Shown here piece by piece: positions 52,708-62,580 of a DNA stretch of 64,000 bases. Position numbers and translations under genes: made by a program. Position 1 is the stretch's first letter, and each line of letters begins with the position of its first letter. The DNA is from Photobacterium gaetbulicola Gung47 (GTDB lineage: Bacteria; Pseudomonadota; Gammaproteobacteria; Enterobacterales; Vibrionaceae): assembly GCA_000940995.1 (NCBI GenBank), contig CP005973.1, positions 1,612,001 to 1,676,000 of the forward strand, given 5' to 3'. Below the pieces are notes generated by a model. It searched no databases, was not told where the DNA came from, and was given only the letters and a program-made list of their open reading frames with translations.

Positions 52708-53397
52708 ATGAGCCATGAGGAAAATCACCGCTCCAACCGAGTTGGCTGGCTACGGGCTGCTGTTCTGGGTGCCAATGATGGTATCGTCTCCACCTCCAGT
52801 CTGATTATTGGCGTTGCCGCAGCCAATACCACTCAAGATAGTATCCTTCTTGCAGGTATTGCCGGTTTAGTGGCTGGTGCGATGTCGATGGCAGCTGGCG
52901 AATATGTATCGGTGAGCTCTCAGCTAGACACTATTGAGGCAGACCTCGCTATTGAGAAACAAGCATTGGAGCAAGATTACGAAGACGAGATCGATGAACT
53001 TGCCCTAATTTATGAGCAACGAGGACTCGAACCCATACTGGCCCGTCAAGTGGCCGAACAACTGATGGAGCATGACGCCCTCGGAGCCCATGCCCGAGAT
53101 GAGATAGGATTATCTGATACTCACGGTGCAAACCCCATACAGGCAGCCATGTTTTCAGCCACCACCTTTACAATAGGCGCCTCTCTCCCTTTACTCGTGG
53201 CATGGGTTGTACCATTAGCTTTACTGATCATGTTAGTCGCTGTTTTCTCCCTGCTCTTCTTAGCTTTTCTCGGTGCCATCGCCGCCCGAGCCGGCGGAGC
53301 CTCAATGAGAACAGGCGCAATACGAGTCACTTTCTGGGGAGCCCTGGCCATGGTGCTGACAGCCGTGGTCGGTCAAGTCTTTGGGGTTGTTGCCTGA
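52708..53397 (+). CDS. VIT1/CCC1 family iron or manganese transporter
   Basis: A 229-residue membrane protein of the VIT family. LRAAVLGANDGIVSTSSLIIGVAAA and GLVAGAMSMAAGEYVSVSSQLDT are the two signature helices with the transport-site polar residues. A cytoplasmic acidic stretch (EQDYEDEIDELALIYEQRGL) follows, as in metal-binding loops of VIT1, and three further helices end the protein. The likely role is Fe2+ or Mn2+ export from the cytoplasm. A weak GGGGGAT lies before the ATG. Confidence 0.9.
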   Translation: MSHEENHRSNRVGWLRAAVLGANDGIVSTSSLIIGVAAANTTQDSILLAGIAGLVAGAMSMAAGEYVSVSSQLDTIEADLAIEKQALEQDYEDEIDELALIYEQRGLEPILARQVAEQLMEHDALGAHARDEIGLSDTHGANPIQAAMFSATTFTIGASLPLLVAWVVPLALLIMLVAVFSLLFLAFLGAIAARAGGASMRTGAIRVTFWGALAMVLTAVVGQVFGVVA

Positions 53398-53556
53398 TCA
53401 GTAAAAACCTTTCTTTGCGAGGAATCCACCACAGTTTTCAGCAACAAGACGACCATTACATTCAAACTGTTTTTCATCCCTCATTGCGACCAAGGTGAAT
53501 CGCTTTTTCGTTCATACGCGGTAAAAGTACATTTTTCAGCATCGACGCCCACTATT

Positions 53557-54501
53557 ATGACTATACCACCAGCGTACTATTTACTATTGCTTTGGATGAT
53601 TATCACTTCAGGACAAGTGATAGGTGCAGTATCAGAATTAAAAGCTAAATCATTAACTTTGACCACCTGGAATCTCAATTGGCTCGCTGAAGACAAGCCT
53701 AGAGGAAAACCGCGCTCAAGCATCCCGTTAAGAAAGCCCAGCGACTATCAGGCCATGGCAGAAATCATCAATGCTATTTCACCGGATGTAATGGCCTTTC
53801 AGGAAGTCGCTAACCGTCTGTCGATAAGCAAAGTCATTCCTCTGAGCAAGTATCAGATCGAGTTCTCGAATAGGAAAGATACAAACAATGACGAGATCTG
53901 GCCGCAGTTTGTCGGCTTTGCGATTCGAAAAGGAATTGAGTATCGGCGCCATCCTGACCTCCAACAGCTGGATGTGTGGAATAACCAATACCTGCGTTAT
54001 GGTGTCGATATTTCTCTTTTTCAACAAGGAAAACCGTCCCTAAGACTATTAGCCGTGCACCTCAAAAGCGGGTGTTACAGTAACCGTCACCGCAACAAGA
54101 ACTGTACTGTTTTAAAAAAGCAATTTGAGGTACTCAAAAACTGGATAGCCAAACGGCAAGAACAACAACAGTCCTTTATTATTTTGGGGGATTTTAACCG
54201 CCGATTGGCAAACAAAGGGGATAACTTTTGGAAAAAACTCACCGCTGGACTGTCACCGGATCCGATACTGGCCACCAAAGGGATAACAAGCCAATGCCGC
54301 TCGCAGGCCTATAACAAGCGCAAACGGACATGGGAGGAGAGGCAATATCCCGGATTTATCGATCACTTTATTATCGATAGCCGAATACATAATAAGAACA
54401 CCACCGAGGTACCCTTATCTGAACACCTTTATACCGAACAACAGCTGAAGCAGTATCAGCTCAGTGACCATTGCCCGCTGTCAATCATGCTGAAACTGTA
54501 G
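53557..54501 (+). CDS. exported endonuclease/exonuclease/phosphatase (EEP) family protein
   Basis: A 314-residue EEP-fold protein. N-terminal signal YYLLLLWMIITSGQVIGAVS. Catalytic landmarks are TTWNLNWL (Asn), MAFQEVAN (Glu, metal), LLAVHLKSGC, ILGDFNRRL (Asp-x-Asn) and SDHCPLSI (Asp-His). It could be an extracellular or periplasmic DNase or a phosphodiesterase; cysteine spacing (SGCYSNRHRNKNC) suggests a disulfide. The gene is monocistronic. Confidence 0.86.
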   Translation: MTIPPAYYLLLLWMIITSGQVIGAVSELKAKSLTLTTWNLNWLAEDKPRGKPRSSIPLRKPSDYQAMAEIINAISPDVMAFQEVANRLSISKVIPLSKYQIEFSNRKDTNNDEIWPQFVGFAIRKGIEYRRHPDLQQLDVWNNQYLRYGVDISLFQQGKPSLRLLAVHLKSGCYSNRHRNKNCTVLKKQFEVLKNWIAKRQEQQQSFIILGDFNRRLANKGDNFWKKLTAGLSPDPILATKGITSQCRSQAYNKRKRTWEERQYPGFIDHFIIDSRIHNKNTTEVPLSEHLYTEQQLKQYQLSDHCPLSIMLKL

Positions 54502-54528
54502 GCCCCTTGCAGGTAAGGACACCAAACC

Positions 54529-57500
54529 CTAATCGCCGCGCGGTTTACCTTTCCCCTGATTCACATCCCTCACGTGGATATCCAATTGCGGGAAGGCGAT
54601 CTCAATACCGTTCTCTTTGAACAAACTGTCAATGCTCTTGTTGATCAGGTGGATAGTCGATAAGCGATGCTCTATTGCGGTAATGTAAACCCGCAATTCG
54701 AAGTCTAAACTACTGGCACCGAAAGCGAGAAAATATACCGAAGGCGGGGGCTCTTTGAGGACCAGCGGATGGGTAGTCGCGGCCTGGTAAAGGAGCTGCT
54801 CGACGCGCTCGATATCAGAGCCGTAGGCAACACCAATCGGGATAACGATACGGGTAATAGGATCGGTCAGGGACCAGTTAATCAGCTTTTCGGTAATGAA
54901 AACCTTGTTGGGCACAACGATTTCCTTGTTATCCCAGTCTATGATCGTGGTCGCCCGAGTTTTGATTTTACTCACTGTTCCCGATAATTCATTGATGGTG
55001 ACAATATCACCAATACGGATAGGCCGTTCAAACAAGATGATCAAGCCCGAAATAAAATTGGCAAAAATCTCCTGCAGGCCAAACCCCAAACCGACCCCAA
55101 ACGCTGCGACCAACCACTGGAGTTTCGACCACTGAAAACCGATAAGCGAACAAGCAGTAAACACCCCGACTAGCATCAGCAAGTAACGGATCACCGTCGT
55201 TGTGGCATAGCCCATACCCGGGGATAGATCCAACCTGCGCAGTACCAGCAGCTCCAAAATACCGGGGAGATTCTTCACCGCAATAAAAGTAACCAGTAGA
55301 GTAATAAGCGCATACAACAGCGACTGCAGCGTGATGTCCACCATCACCACCCCGGTTTCCCCCACTTCACTTACCTGCCAGACGACCTTGTGGGATAGCC
55401 AACTGGTCATCTCAAGAGCACTCGACCACAAGGTCAGCAAAGCCAGAATAAATCCAAGCAGGGATAGCCCTCTCAGCAAGGTGAGCGATTGCTCACTGAC
55501 CTGCTCTACATCCAAACTGCTCTCTTCTACTTCCGGCATCACTTCCCGCAGTTCAGCCAGCTCCGGAGGCTCACCCGCCTGCTCTTGCTGATGGGCCAGC
55601 AATTCCTCTCGCTTTTCCAGCAGGCGCTGATAGTTCAGCTGACGATGTTCCAGCTTGAGCCACCGCTCTCCCATCTGATAGGCCAGCAAAACCCCAAGCA
55701 TCAAAAACAGAGTCAACTGCTGATAGTTGAGCAATACCCAGGAAGCCAGGTAGAGCCCCATAACAGACATCAATATTATGACGAAAAAAGAGCCGATGAC
55801 TAAACCGCGGATCAGCATCAGCGGTACCCCCTGATGCAGGGGGGACGGCAACACCATAGGTAAACGTTCGCGCTTGAATAAAAAAGTATAGATATAGGCC
55901 ATACAACCGACCAACAGCAAAAACAGTACCCGTGACGCCTCGGCTTCCTTCTCGCCAGACACCAACTCTGTGCAATACAAGGCAAGCAGAATAACAATCA
56001 ACGGCCAGCGCAACCGTCGGCTTTCACGATGAAGGTAGCTACAGATTTCCGAGGGCCAGTTGAGGTGCAAATCCAACACCCCATCCTCGGCGGTTAATCC
56101 ATGGATCAGCTCCAACACAAATAAACCACATGCGCTGGCGGAGATCAGGGAGGGAAGATCACCCGAAGTCGGTAATGGCCACAACCAATAAATTCCAAGG
56201 GCCGTCAAGCCGTACCACAACGGCCAAATGACGGCCCGGAACACAGCTAAGAAAAACAAACTCAAGGTATAGCGAAATTTATCTCTCAGCGGATGGCCGA
56301 AGAGGCTTTTGTAGTCCATCCTGTACTGATCGCTGAGCCGGGTTAGTCTTGACCGCAAGAGGGTAAACAACAGCGTGTAGGCTGCAATGGAAAACGCCAG
56401 CGCCAGTTGCTGCTGCTGGGTTGTCCTTTCGAACAACACTTTGAGGGGGGTATGGGCACCAAACCACACATTCATTTCAAACCGTGTCAGGTTTTTCCAC
56501 AGCGGCAGGTTGCTGCGTATCCATAATTGCTGCTCGCGGAGAAAAATCCGAGCATTATTCACCTCGTTTTTGTATTGAAGAGTAGCAGCCTGCAGGCGGC
56601 TAAGCTCACTGATCAGCTTGTCATACTCTTGTTTAAGCCGAGCCAAAAGCTCTTGGTGTAGCTTCTTGAGCTTTAATGCAACCTTCGAGTCAGCCTCCTG
56701 AATAATCGTACTGCTACCATCCTGATCACCAAAAGCGGTATCGGTGCGAAGTTGGCTGATCTCATATTTTCGGATATGGGCATTGGCAATTCGATCAGGA
56801 ATGGCACTGACGGAAACGCGACTTGGCAAGCGCTGTAATTGTGCCCTGATAGAAGCGCCGAACGCAGTACTCTCTCTCAGCCAGTCCAAATTATTCTTGA
56901 TGAGTACTTGTTCATCATTAAGGCTTTGCCTTTCGGCTTGAATACGGTGAATCTCAATACGCGCATCATCCACATTGAGCAGAACTCGCTCTAGCTCTTT
57001 CGCAAGATCCAAAACTGTGGCTGCTTGCACCTGCAGTGTTTTGATGCTTTCCTCTAGCACCCCCGGGGAATTATGAAGCTCTGAATTGATCTGCGCAGCT
57101 TTGGTTATCATAGCCCTAGCCGAACCCTGCTCTATCTCGGTCAAACGTCTTTGCAGCAGGGTCTGTAAGGGCGTTGCCAAGTCTATTTTCTTTGCCAGTA
57201 ACTCCTGCTCTAGCTGCAGCAGTTCACTGCGCTCATCCAAGGTCTGCTGCGCCAACAGTTTTTGCTCCTTTTCCTGCTGGAGAGTCGCAACATTGGCCTG
57301 AGCCAACCATGATTGCAGCTTATCTGCACTTTCACTGACAGTTAGCGACGCCTGTTCCAGCTGGGTATTGAGGTTGACGATTTCATTGGGTAATGAAACC
57401 CTGGAATCATTGAGTCTCTTCCGTTGTTCAGCATTGTCCTTGCTCGCGGTTTGCCATTCACTGAGCGAAGCTCGCAGCCTTGCCAGCGCTTGCGATAAAT

Positions 57501-57831
57501 CCTCGTAGGTTTCCAGTTGCTCTGTTTGAAAGACGGGAAGTTGTTCGGCCTCATTGATCTTCTGGCGAAGAAGGCCTCTCCGGTGCGGAAACTGGGTAAC
57601 GAGAGCACGTAGCTTGGCTTGCTCTTGTGCCAAGGCGTTCTGATCACTCAAGCTTTGAGCCAAGCTTTGATACTGGCGGAGTAGGTTCTCATCTTTGGGG
57701 TTATCGTTGCTAAGGCGCTCAATTTCACTATTAACAAAATCGATATCCGGCAGTGTTTCCGCACTGACTCGCATTGTCAGTAACAGCGATAGTCCAAGGT
57801 AACAAATGTACTTTCTAACCAAGCACCACAC
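54529..57831 (-). CDS. large MscK/MscM-type mechanosensitive channel
   Basis: An 1100-residue MscS-superfamily channel. A signal peptide (YLGLSLLLTMRVSA) is followed by about 430 residues of periplasmic coiled coil rich in Gln, Leu and Glu, roughly eleven membrane helices, then the MscS core: pore helix VGLGFGLQEIFANFISGLIILF, beta domain FERPIRIGDIVTI and VPNKVFITEKLINWSL, and the C-terminal IAFPQLDIHVRD. Length fits MscK (1120) and MscM (1107). A GTG start at 57831 is chosen, eight bases after GGAGG; a TTG nine codons upstream is the alternative. It releases solutes on hypo-osmotic shock. Confidence 0.9.
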   Translation of the reverse strand: MWCLVRKYICYLGLSLLLTMRVSAETLPDIDFVNSEIERLSNDNPKDENLLRQYQSLAQSLSDQNALAQEQAKLRALVTQFPHRRGLLRQKINEAEQLPVFQTEQLETYEDLSQALARLRASLSEWQTASKDNAEQRKRLNDSRVSLPNEIVNLNTQLEQASLTVSESADKLQSWLAQANVATLQQEKEQKLLAQQTLDERSELLQLEQELLAKKIDLATPLQTLLQRRLTEIEQGSARAMITKAAQINSELHNSPGVLEESIKTLQVQAATVLDLAKELERVLLNVDDARIEIHRIQAERQSLNDEQVLIKNNLDWLRESTAFGASIRAQLQRLPSRVSVSAIPDRIANAHIRKYEISQLRTDTAFGDQDGSSTIIQEADSKVALKLKKLHQELLARLKQEYDKLISELSRLQAATLQYKNEVNNARIFLREQQLWIRSNLPLWKNLTRFEMNVWFGAHTPLKVLFERTTQQQQLALAFSIAAYTLLFTLLRSRLTRLSDQYRMDYKSLFGHPLRDKFRYTLSLFFLAVFRAVIWPLWYGLTALGIYWLWPLPTSGDLPSLISASACGLFVLELIHGLTAEDGVLDLHLNWPSEICSYLHRESRRLRWPLIVILLALYCTELVSGEKEAEASRVLFLLLVGCMAYIYTFLFKRERLPMVLPSPLHQGVPLMLIRGLVIGSFFVIILMSVMGLYLASWVLLNYQQLTLFLMLGVLLAYQMGERWLKLEHRQLNYQRLLEKREELLAHQQEQAGEPPELAELREVMPEVEESSLDVEQVSEQSLTLLRGLSLLGFILALLTLWSSALEMTSWLSHKVVWQVSEVGETGVVMVDITLQSLLYALITLLVTFIAVKNLPGILELLVLRRLDLSPGMGYATTTVIRYLLMLVGVFTACSLIGFQWSKLQWLVAAFGVGLGFGLQEIFANFISGLIILFERPIRIGDIVTINELSGTVSKIKTRATTIIDWDNKEIVVPNKVFITEKLINWSLTDPITRIVIPIGVAYGSDIERVEQLLYQAATTHPLVLKEPPPSVYFLAFGASSLDFELRVYITAIEHRLSTIHLINKSIDSLFKENGIEIAFPQLDIHVRDVNQGKGKPRGD

Positions 57832-58086
57832 CCACACAGCCTCCAATGACACAGCCAATATTAAAGTGTAGAAGTTTAGGCTTACTGGGAGGTTATCAAG
57901 ATTAATACGCTATAAACTACCCCGCAGGTTAAACAGCAAACGTCATCCTGCACCTGCGACTATACTCTCGTGCAGCATGGGCTGCTTTGTTAGGACATAT
58001 TTCAACTAAGACGTGTTTCCACCATCAAAGCGCTCGCACAGCACTAAACTTAAGGGAAACCTATCGCAACAACGAGGAGCAACGTC

Positions 58087-58476
58087 ATGAGCTATGAGCA
58101 CATTTTAGTCGCGGTTGATTTATCTCAATCCAGTCAGGAAGTGATTGAAAAAGCAGTTTCGTTGGCTAGAAGTGCGAAATGCAAGCTTTCTTTTGCTCAC
58201 GTCAATGTTGATAGAGTTGCTTTGACGCCAAAAGAACAGCATACACTGGAAGAAGAATTGCAAACCCTGGCAGAGCAATGTGGCTATCCAATCACTGACA
58301 CCTTCGTCGTCATTGGCGATCTCCACATAAAGCTCTCTGGCATAGTGAAAAAAAAGAACATTGATTTAGTCGTATGCGGACATCATCATAAATTATTCAG
58401 CCGCATTTTTTCATCCATTCCCAAGTTAGCAAACGCCGTTGAAGCTGACTTATTGGTCGTATACCTCAACCAATAA
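58087..58476 (+). CDS. universal stress protein (UspA family)
   Basis: A 129-residue single Usp domain. HILVAVDLSQSSQEVIEKAVSLA is the first beta-alpha unit and DLVVCGHHHKLFSRIFSSIPKLANAVEADLLVV the last, with a G-x2-H pattern that replaces the G-x2-G-x9-G-S/T ATP loop, so it is more like the non-ATP-binding UspA type. GAGGAGC lies before the ATG. Small solitary gene next to the channel and a nitroreductase. Confidence 0.88.
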   Translation: MSYEHILVAVDLSQSSQEVIEKAVSLARSAKCKLSFAHVNVDRVALTPKEQHTLEEELQTLAEQCGYPITDTFVVIGDLHIKLSGIVKKKNIDLVVCGHHHKLFSRIFSSIPKLANAVEADLLVVYLNQ

Positions 58477-58582
58477 CCACAAAACGCCTTACAATACGAG
58501 ATGTTTTCTTTTAGATTATCAATAGCAGGCCTAAGCCAAAGTTTGGTACTTTTGTTGTTCCATCACGCTGTAAGGACACACT

Positions 58583-59365
58583 GTGGATATTCTTTCTCAC
58601 CTTCATGCCCACCGCTCTATTCGCCAATATTCCGAACAACCAGTAAGTGACGATGTTTTACAACAGATCCTCCAAGCAGGGATCAGGGCGTCATCTTCCG
58701 GCAACATGCAGTCATATTCAATTATCGTGACCAAAGACAAGGGCCGCCGCGAAGCCCTGTTTGAGCCGCACATGCAGCAAAATATGGTGGTTGATGCCCC
58801 TGTACTGCTGACTTTTTGCGCTGACTTCAGAAGGATGAAAAAATGGCTGGCGATCAATGATGCCCAGCCTAACTTTGATAACTTCATGAGTTTTATGATC
58901 GCCGCCATTGACGCAACATTGGTATCGCAAAATGTTGCCATTGCTGCCGAAGCCAAGGGGCTTGGGCTCTGCTACATGGGATCAACGTTGGCTAATTGCG
59001 ATAAAATTGGTGAGATTCTGGAACTGCCACCAGGAGTCGTGCCCGTGGTAGGCTATTCACTGGGTTATGCTGATGAAGCACCAGACATCAGGGACCGTCT
59101 TCCTTTAGATGGCTTGATTCACAACGAAACCTACCATGACCACAGTGATGAAGAGATTAAAGCTATCTACCACCAGCGCGAGACTGATGGCTGGAATCGG
59201 TATATGTCATACCCCGAGCTAAAAGCGAAAATCGAAGCATCAGATGTGAAAAACTTGGCGCAGATCTATACCAGTTTGAAATACACCCGTGAATCACACA
59301 TTGGTTTTTCTGAAACCGTGCTTCACTACCTCGAAAAACAAGGTTTTATGAACCATACGAAATAA
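58583..59365 (+). CDS. nitroreductase-family NAD(P)H oxidoreductase
   Basis: A 260-residue FMN-dependent nitroreductase of the NfsA/FRP type. The N-terminal HRSIRQYSEQPV and IRASSSGNMQSYSI bind FMN; AIAAEAKGLGLCYMGST and VVPVVGYSLGYADE are the central motifs, and a C-terminal arm reaches to ASDVKNLAQIYTSLKY. It may reduce nitroaromatics, quinones or flavins. A GTG start at 58583 is supported by TAAGGA upstream. Monocistronic. Confidence 0.88.
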   Translation: MDILSHLHAHRSIRQYSEQPVSDDVLQQILQAGIRASSSGNMQSYSIIVTKDKGRREALFEPHMQQNMVVDAPVLLTFCADFRRMKKWLAINDAQPNFDNFMSFMIAAIDATLVSQNVAIAAEAKGLGLCYMGSTLANCDKIGEILELPPGVVPVVGYSLGYADEAPDIRDRLPLDGLIHNETYHDHSDEEIKAIYHQRETDGWNRYMSYPELKAKIEASDVKNLAQIYTSLKYTRESHIGFSETVLHYLEKQGFMNHTK

Positions 59366-59390
59366 ATTGCTCTTTCATTTAAGAAAACCA

Positions 59391-59426
59391 TAAAAAAGAC
59401 GCTTGTTAAAAATATAACAAGCGTCT
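59391..59426 (-). terminator. terminator of the TraF-like gene
   Basis: A 12-bp perfect stem (AGACGCTTGTTA / TAACAAGCGTCT) is followed on the minus strand by TTTTTT. It separates convergent genes. Confidence 0.85.
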
Positions 59427-59448
59427 CCACCTGTAATTTCTGGCCTAT

Positions 59449-60588
59449 TTAGAAGTGGAAGACCAATTGGGCAGAGGCGCCATAGTTGTCGCCTTCGCCA
59501 TACATGGCAGCGATGTCTAGACCGAATTTGCCAAATGGTTTCAAGCCTATCCCTGCGGTTATGACATCATCGGCATAGTCAGTCATACTGTGGATATAAC
59601 CCAAGCGCAATTGCGCCAAACGCCAAGCATCTGCTTCAAAGCCGATACGGGCAAACTGGGTTTTATACGATTTTTCTTTGAATGGTTGCTTGCTGTTCAA
59701 GTCAACATCTGCAGCAACAGTAAACCGCGGGTGGTTATACGCAAACGCTGCAGTATATTGAGCCTTCACTTCATAAGTCGCCTGAGTGCCATTGCTAATA
59801 TTGGTTTTCAGCGACTGGGAAAACACGTTCTGCGCGCTCAAGCCCAACATTACATTTCGGCTTAATGCGTAGGCGGCACCCAAATCGGCGTTAAATGCGG
59901 ACTTATCGACATAGTCGGCACTGAAGTCAAAGTCATCATCGTCGAAGGAGTCGATATTATCTTGGTAATTGTAAGTCAATATTTGTTGGAACTTCGGCGA
60001 TATACCGAGGCTTAAGTCGCGATCAAGAAAGATAAACTCTTTTGCAAAAGTAAAGCCAATATCGACGGTTCCCCCTACCACCCCTTGGGCATTAGAGTTC
60101 ACAATCTCCTTGTTCTCTAAATCACTCTCATCGATATCCGTTGTTAAAATTGCAGTCACATTACTCGATACAAAGAAGTTAGTACTGACAACACGGTTAG
60201 GAATAGCGATCACCATACCAATATTGGCATCACCATCTATTCGATCATTATCGAGATCTAACAAGGCAGCACGCCATTGTTCTTCAAGATCAGGATTCGA
60301 GGCGAGCTGATCATTCAAATCTTGGAACGCATCGACCCGGTCATGTAGATCATCACCATCATAAACTCGCGCGCCTATGACCGGGAGGATCATCCCAAAA
60401 CGGTCGTGGGTTTTGTTCTGGGTTGCTAGTGCCGGATTATGGAAGCTCGCAGTCAGGTAGTTGGCTGATGCAACCCCAGCACCGCCCATCCCTACACTTC
60501 GCGTGTCAGAAAGTGTGGTCGAAGCCGCCGCTGGGAGCGACAAAGAAACCATTGCGATCCCTGCCGCTGCTCTTATCACTGTCACCAT
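59449..60588 (-). CDS. TraF-like outer-membrane beta-barrel protein
   Basis: A 379-residue protein of the plasmid-transfer TraF-like family (PF13729 type), which despite its name is a chromosomal FadL-like barrel in Vibrio. A signal peptide (GIAMVSLSLPAAAS) is followed by SVGMGGAGVASANYLTASFHNPALA, the hallmark of this group, then beta strands ending in the terminal aromatic VFHF. The central acidic loop (DSFDDDDFDFSADYVD) may bind cations. The role is unknown; uptake of hydrophobic compounds is a guess. No conjugation genes are nearby. Confidence 0.83.
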   Translation of the reverse strand: MVTVIRAAAGIAMVSLSLPAAASTTLSDTRSVGMGGAGVASANYLTASFHNPALATQNKTHDRFGMILPVIGARVYDGDDLHDRVDAFQDLNDQLASNPDLEEQWRAALLDLDNDRIDGDANIGMVIAIPNRVVSTNFFVSSNVTAILTTDIDESDLENKEIVNSNAQGVVGGTVDIGFTFAKEFIFLDRDLSLGISPKFQQILTYNYQDNIDSFDDDDFDFSADYVDKSAFNADLGAAYALSRNVMLGLSAQNVFSQSLKTNISNGTQATYEVKAQYTAAFAYNHPRFTVAADVDLNSKQPFKEKSYKTQFARIGFEADAWRLAQLRLGYIHSMTDYADDVITAGIGLKPFGKFGLDIAAMYGEGDNYGASAQLVFHF

Positions 60589-60710
60589 GTTAGTCCCTGA
60601 AAGTTGTTATCTTTGTTCTTTTGAATATCGTGCAATTAAAACATGATGAGGGATACTGGGGCTAGTCACATTTTTGTTTCAATAGGAAAAATAGTGATGA
60701 GGGTAACATT

Positions 60711-60737
60711 AAAGCCGAGTATGCGTTACTCGGCTTT
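60711..60737 (-). terminator. terminator after the sugar ABC permease operon
   Basis: A 10-bp stem (AAAGCCGAGT / ACTCGGCTTT) with a 7-base loop lies 47 bases after the last permease stop; only a short T-run follows on the minus strand. Confidence 0.6.
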
Positions 60738-60783
60738 GTATAACAACAAGCTATCCAAATTAGACGCGATTTGGATGTTCTGA

Positions 60784-61620
60784 TTACCCTTTTACGGCTC
60801 CTGCAGTTAGCCCCGAAACAATTTTACGCTGGAAAAACAACACCAATAAGATAAGTGGTACCGTTACAATCACCGAAGCTGCCATAATCGCTCCGAATGG
60901 TAATTCATGACGGCTCGCCCCAGATATCATCGCGATAGCGACAGGCACTGTCCTCATTTCATCACTAAGGATGAATGTAAGCGCAAAGAGAAACTCATTC
61001 CAGGCAGCAATAAAAGCCAGTAGACCGGTGCTCACCAGTGCCGGCCCCATAATCGGTAGGAAAATATGAGTCACCATCCGCCAGGTTGAGCAACCATCCA
61101 TCCGAGCCGCGTCCTCCAGTTCGACGGGTATCTCTTTCATGAATGTCGTTAACACCCACACCGTAAATGGCAAGGTAAAAATCATGTATGACAGTATCAA
61201 TGCCCATAGGTTGTTGTATAACCCCAACTGCTTGATTATACCGAATAAGCCAGATAAGACGACTACCTGAGGGAACATCGACACACTCAACACCGACATC
61301 AAGACAGCGGTTCGGCCTCTGAAGGTCACTCTTCCCAAAGCGTATGCTGCCGTTACCGACAAAAACAGTGAAAGTAAAACCACTGAAATTGCGACAAAAA
61401 TAGAATTGGCAATATTCTTGATGAACGCACCATCATTCAATACGATCAAATAATTCGACCAATCAATATTGGGCAAGAACTCGATCTCAAACAATCCTGA
61501 GCCGGTTTTGAATGAGGAAACAACAGACCAATAAAACGGAAACAAAGTATAAATAACGACGACAAATACTAGGGCATAAAATGAAATATTCATCCATCGC
61601 CGTTGCGTTGAAATTTTCAT
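60784..61620 (-). CDS. sugar ABC transporter permease (MalG type)
   Basis: A 278-residue CUT1-family permease with six helices. The EAA loop is ELEDAARMDGCSTWRMVTHIFLPIMGPALV broken over two helices; WNEFLFALTF and the C-terminal FFQRKIVSGLTAGAVKG are typical of MalG-like subunits. AAGGAG precedes the ATG, one base after the MalF-type gene. Confidence 0.93.
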   Translation of the reverse strand: MKISTQRRWMNISFYALVFVVVIYTLFPFYWSVVSSFKTGSGLFEIEFLPNIDWSNYLIVLNDGAFIKNIANSIFVAISVVLLSLFLSVTAAYALGRVTFRGRTAVLMSVLSVSMFPQVVVLSGLFGIIKQLGLYNNLWALILSYMIFTLPFTVWVLTTFMKEIPVELEDAARMDGCSTWRMVTHIFLPIMGPALVSTGLLAFIAAWNEFLFALTFILSDEMRTVPVAIAMISGASRHELPFGAIMAASVIVTVPLILLVLFFQRKIVSGLTAGAVKG

Positions 61621-62565
61621 TTACTCACTCCTTGAAGTCCGTGTTTTCGACAGATATAGATATACAACAGTCACGAGAGCCACGATAAAGAACAGCAAGG
61701 TTGATGCTGCAGAGCCATAGCCCATGTCTTGGAAGTCGACTAACTGTTTTCTTGCATAGACCGACATTGTCATGGTCGACTCACTACTGGATGTGAGGAC
61801 ATAAGCCAAGTCGAACATTCTCAAGGCATCAAGCAAACGAAAGACGACTGCCACAAGAATTGCCGGTTTGAGCAGCGGCAACGTGATGTAAACAAACCGG
61901 TGCCACGCCGACACATTGTCGACTTTTGCCGCTTCATAAACTTCTTTTGGTAGTAACTGCAGCCCTGCGAGGATTAGCAGTGTCATGAATGGGGTCGTTT
62001 TCCAAACATCGACAAAAATAATCGCACTCATAGACCAGTTAGGATCAGCGGTCCACGCAATCTTCTCGCTGATCACTCCCAAGGAAAGCAAAATATGATT
62101 CACAACCCCGAACTGATCATGAAACATCCATTCCCACATTCTCGCTGACACAATTGTTGGTATGGCCCAAGGAACCAAAACGACGGCTCTCATCAACCCT
62201 TTGGTTGGCATGTTGGCATTCAAAATCAGCGCAATACCCAAACCAAGCACAGTTTCCAAACTGACAGAGACAACAGCAAAATAAAGGGTATTCGAGACAG
62301 ACTTCCACCAGCTTGGATCCGTAACCAGAAAATAGTAATTCTCCAAGCCGATAAATTGCGCCGATTCTGGCGAGGTTAATGAGGCATCAGTAAATGAAAA
62401 ATAAAATGTTCGCAGCAATGGCCATAAAGCCACGCCACCTAGTACCACAAGCATAGGCAATAAGAATAGCCATGCCTCCCTTTGCTTGACTACTGCCAGC
62501 AGTGGCTTTTTCGTTTTCCTGTCTTCAAGGGAGACAGGCTCAAGCGATTGGTGCATCGTTGCCAT
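61621..62565 (-). CDS. sugar ABC transporter permease (MalF type)
   Basis: A 314-residue CUT1 permease. After a hydrophilic 30-residue N terminus it has six helices; FYFSFTDASLTSPESAQFIGLENY broken by a turn and EAAKVDNVSAWHRFVYITLPLLKPA (EAA loop) are the family features. It resembles trehalose, sucrose or glucoside importers such as ThuF. GGGGGAGAAG lies before the ATG. Confidence 0.93.
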   Translation of the reverse strand: MATMHQSLEPVSLEDRKTKKPLLAVVKQREAWLFLLPMLVVLGGVALWPLLRTFYFSFTDASLTSPESAQFIGLENYYFLVTDPSWWKSVSNTLYFAVVSVSLETVLGLGIALILNANMPTKGLMRAVVLVPWAIPTIVSARMWEWMFHDQFGVVNHILLSLGVISEKIAWTADPNWSMSAIIFVDVWKTTPFMTLLILAGLQLLPKEVYEAAKVDNVSAWHRFVYITLPLLKPAILVAVVFRLLDALRMFDLAYVLTSSSESTMTMSVYARKQLVDFQDMGYGSAASTLLFFIVALVTVVYLYLSKTRTSRSE

Positions 62566-62580
62566 AACTTCTCCCCCTCT

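Noticed and set aside
59449..60588. TraF-like gene as sign of a conjugative element
   Set aside because: No other transfer genes, relaxase or integrase nearby; this family is widespread on vibrio chromosomes.
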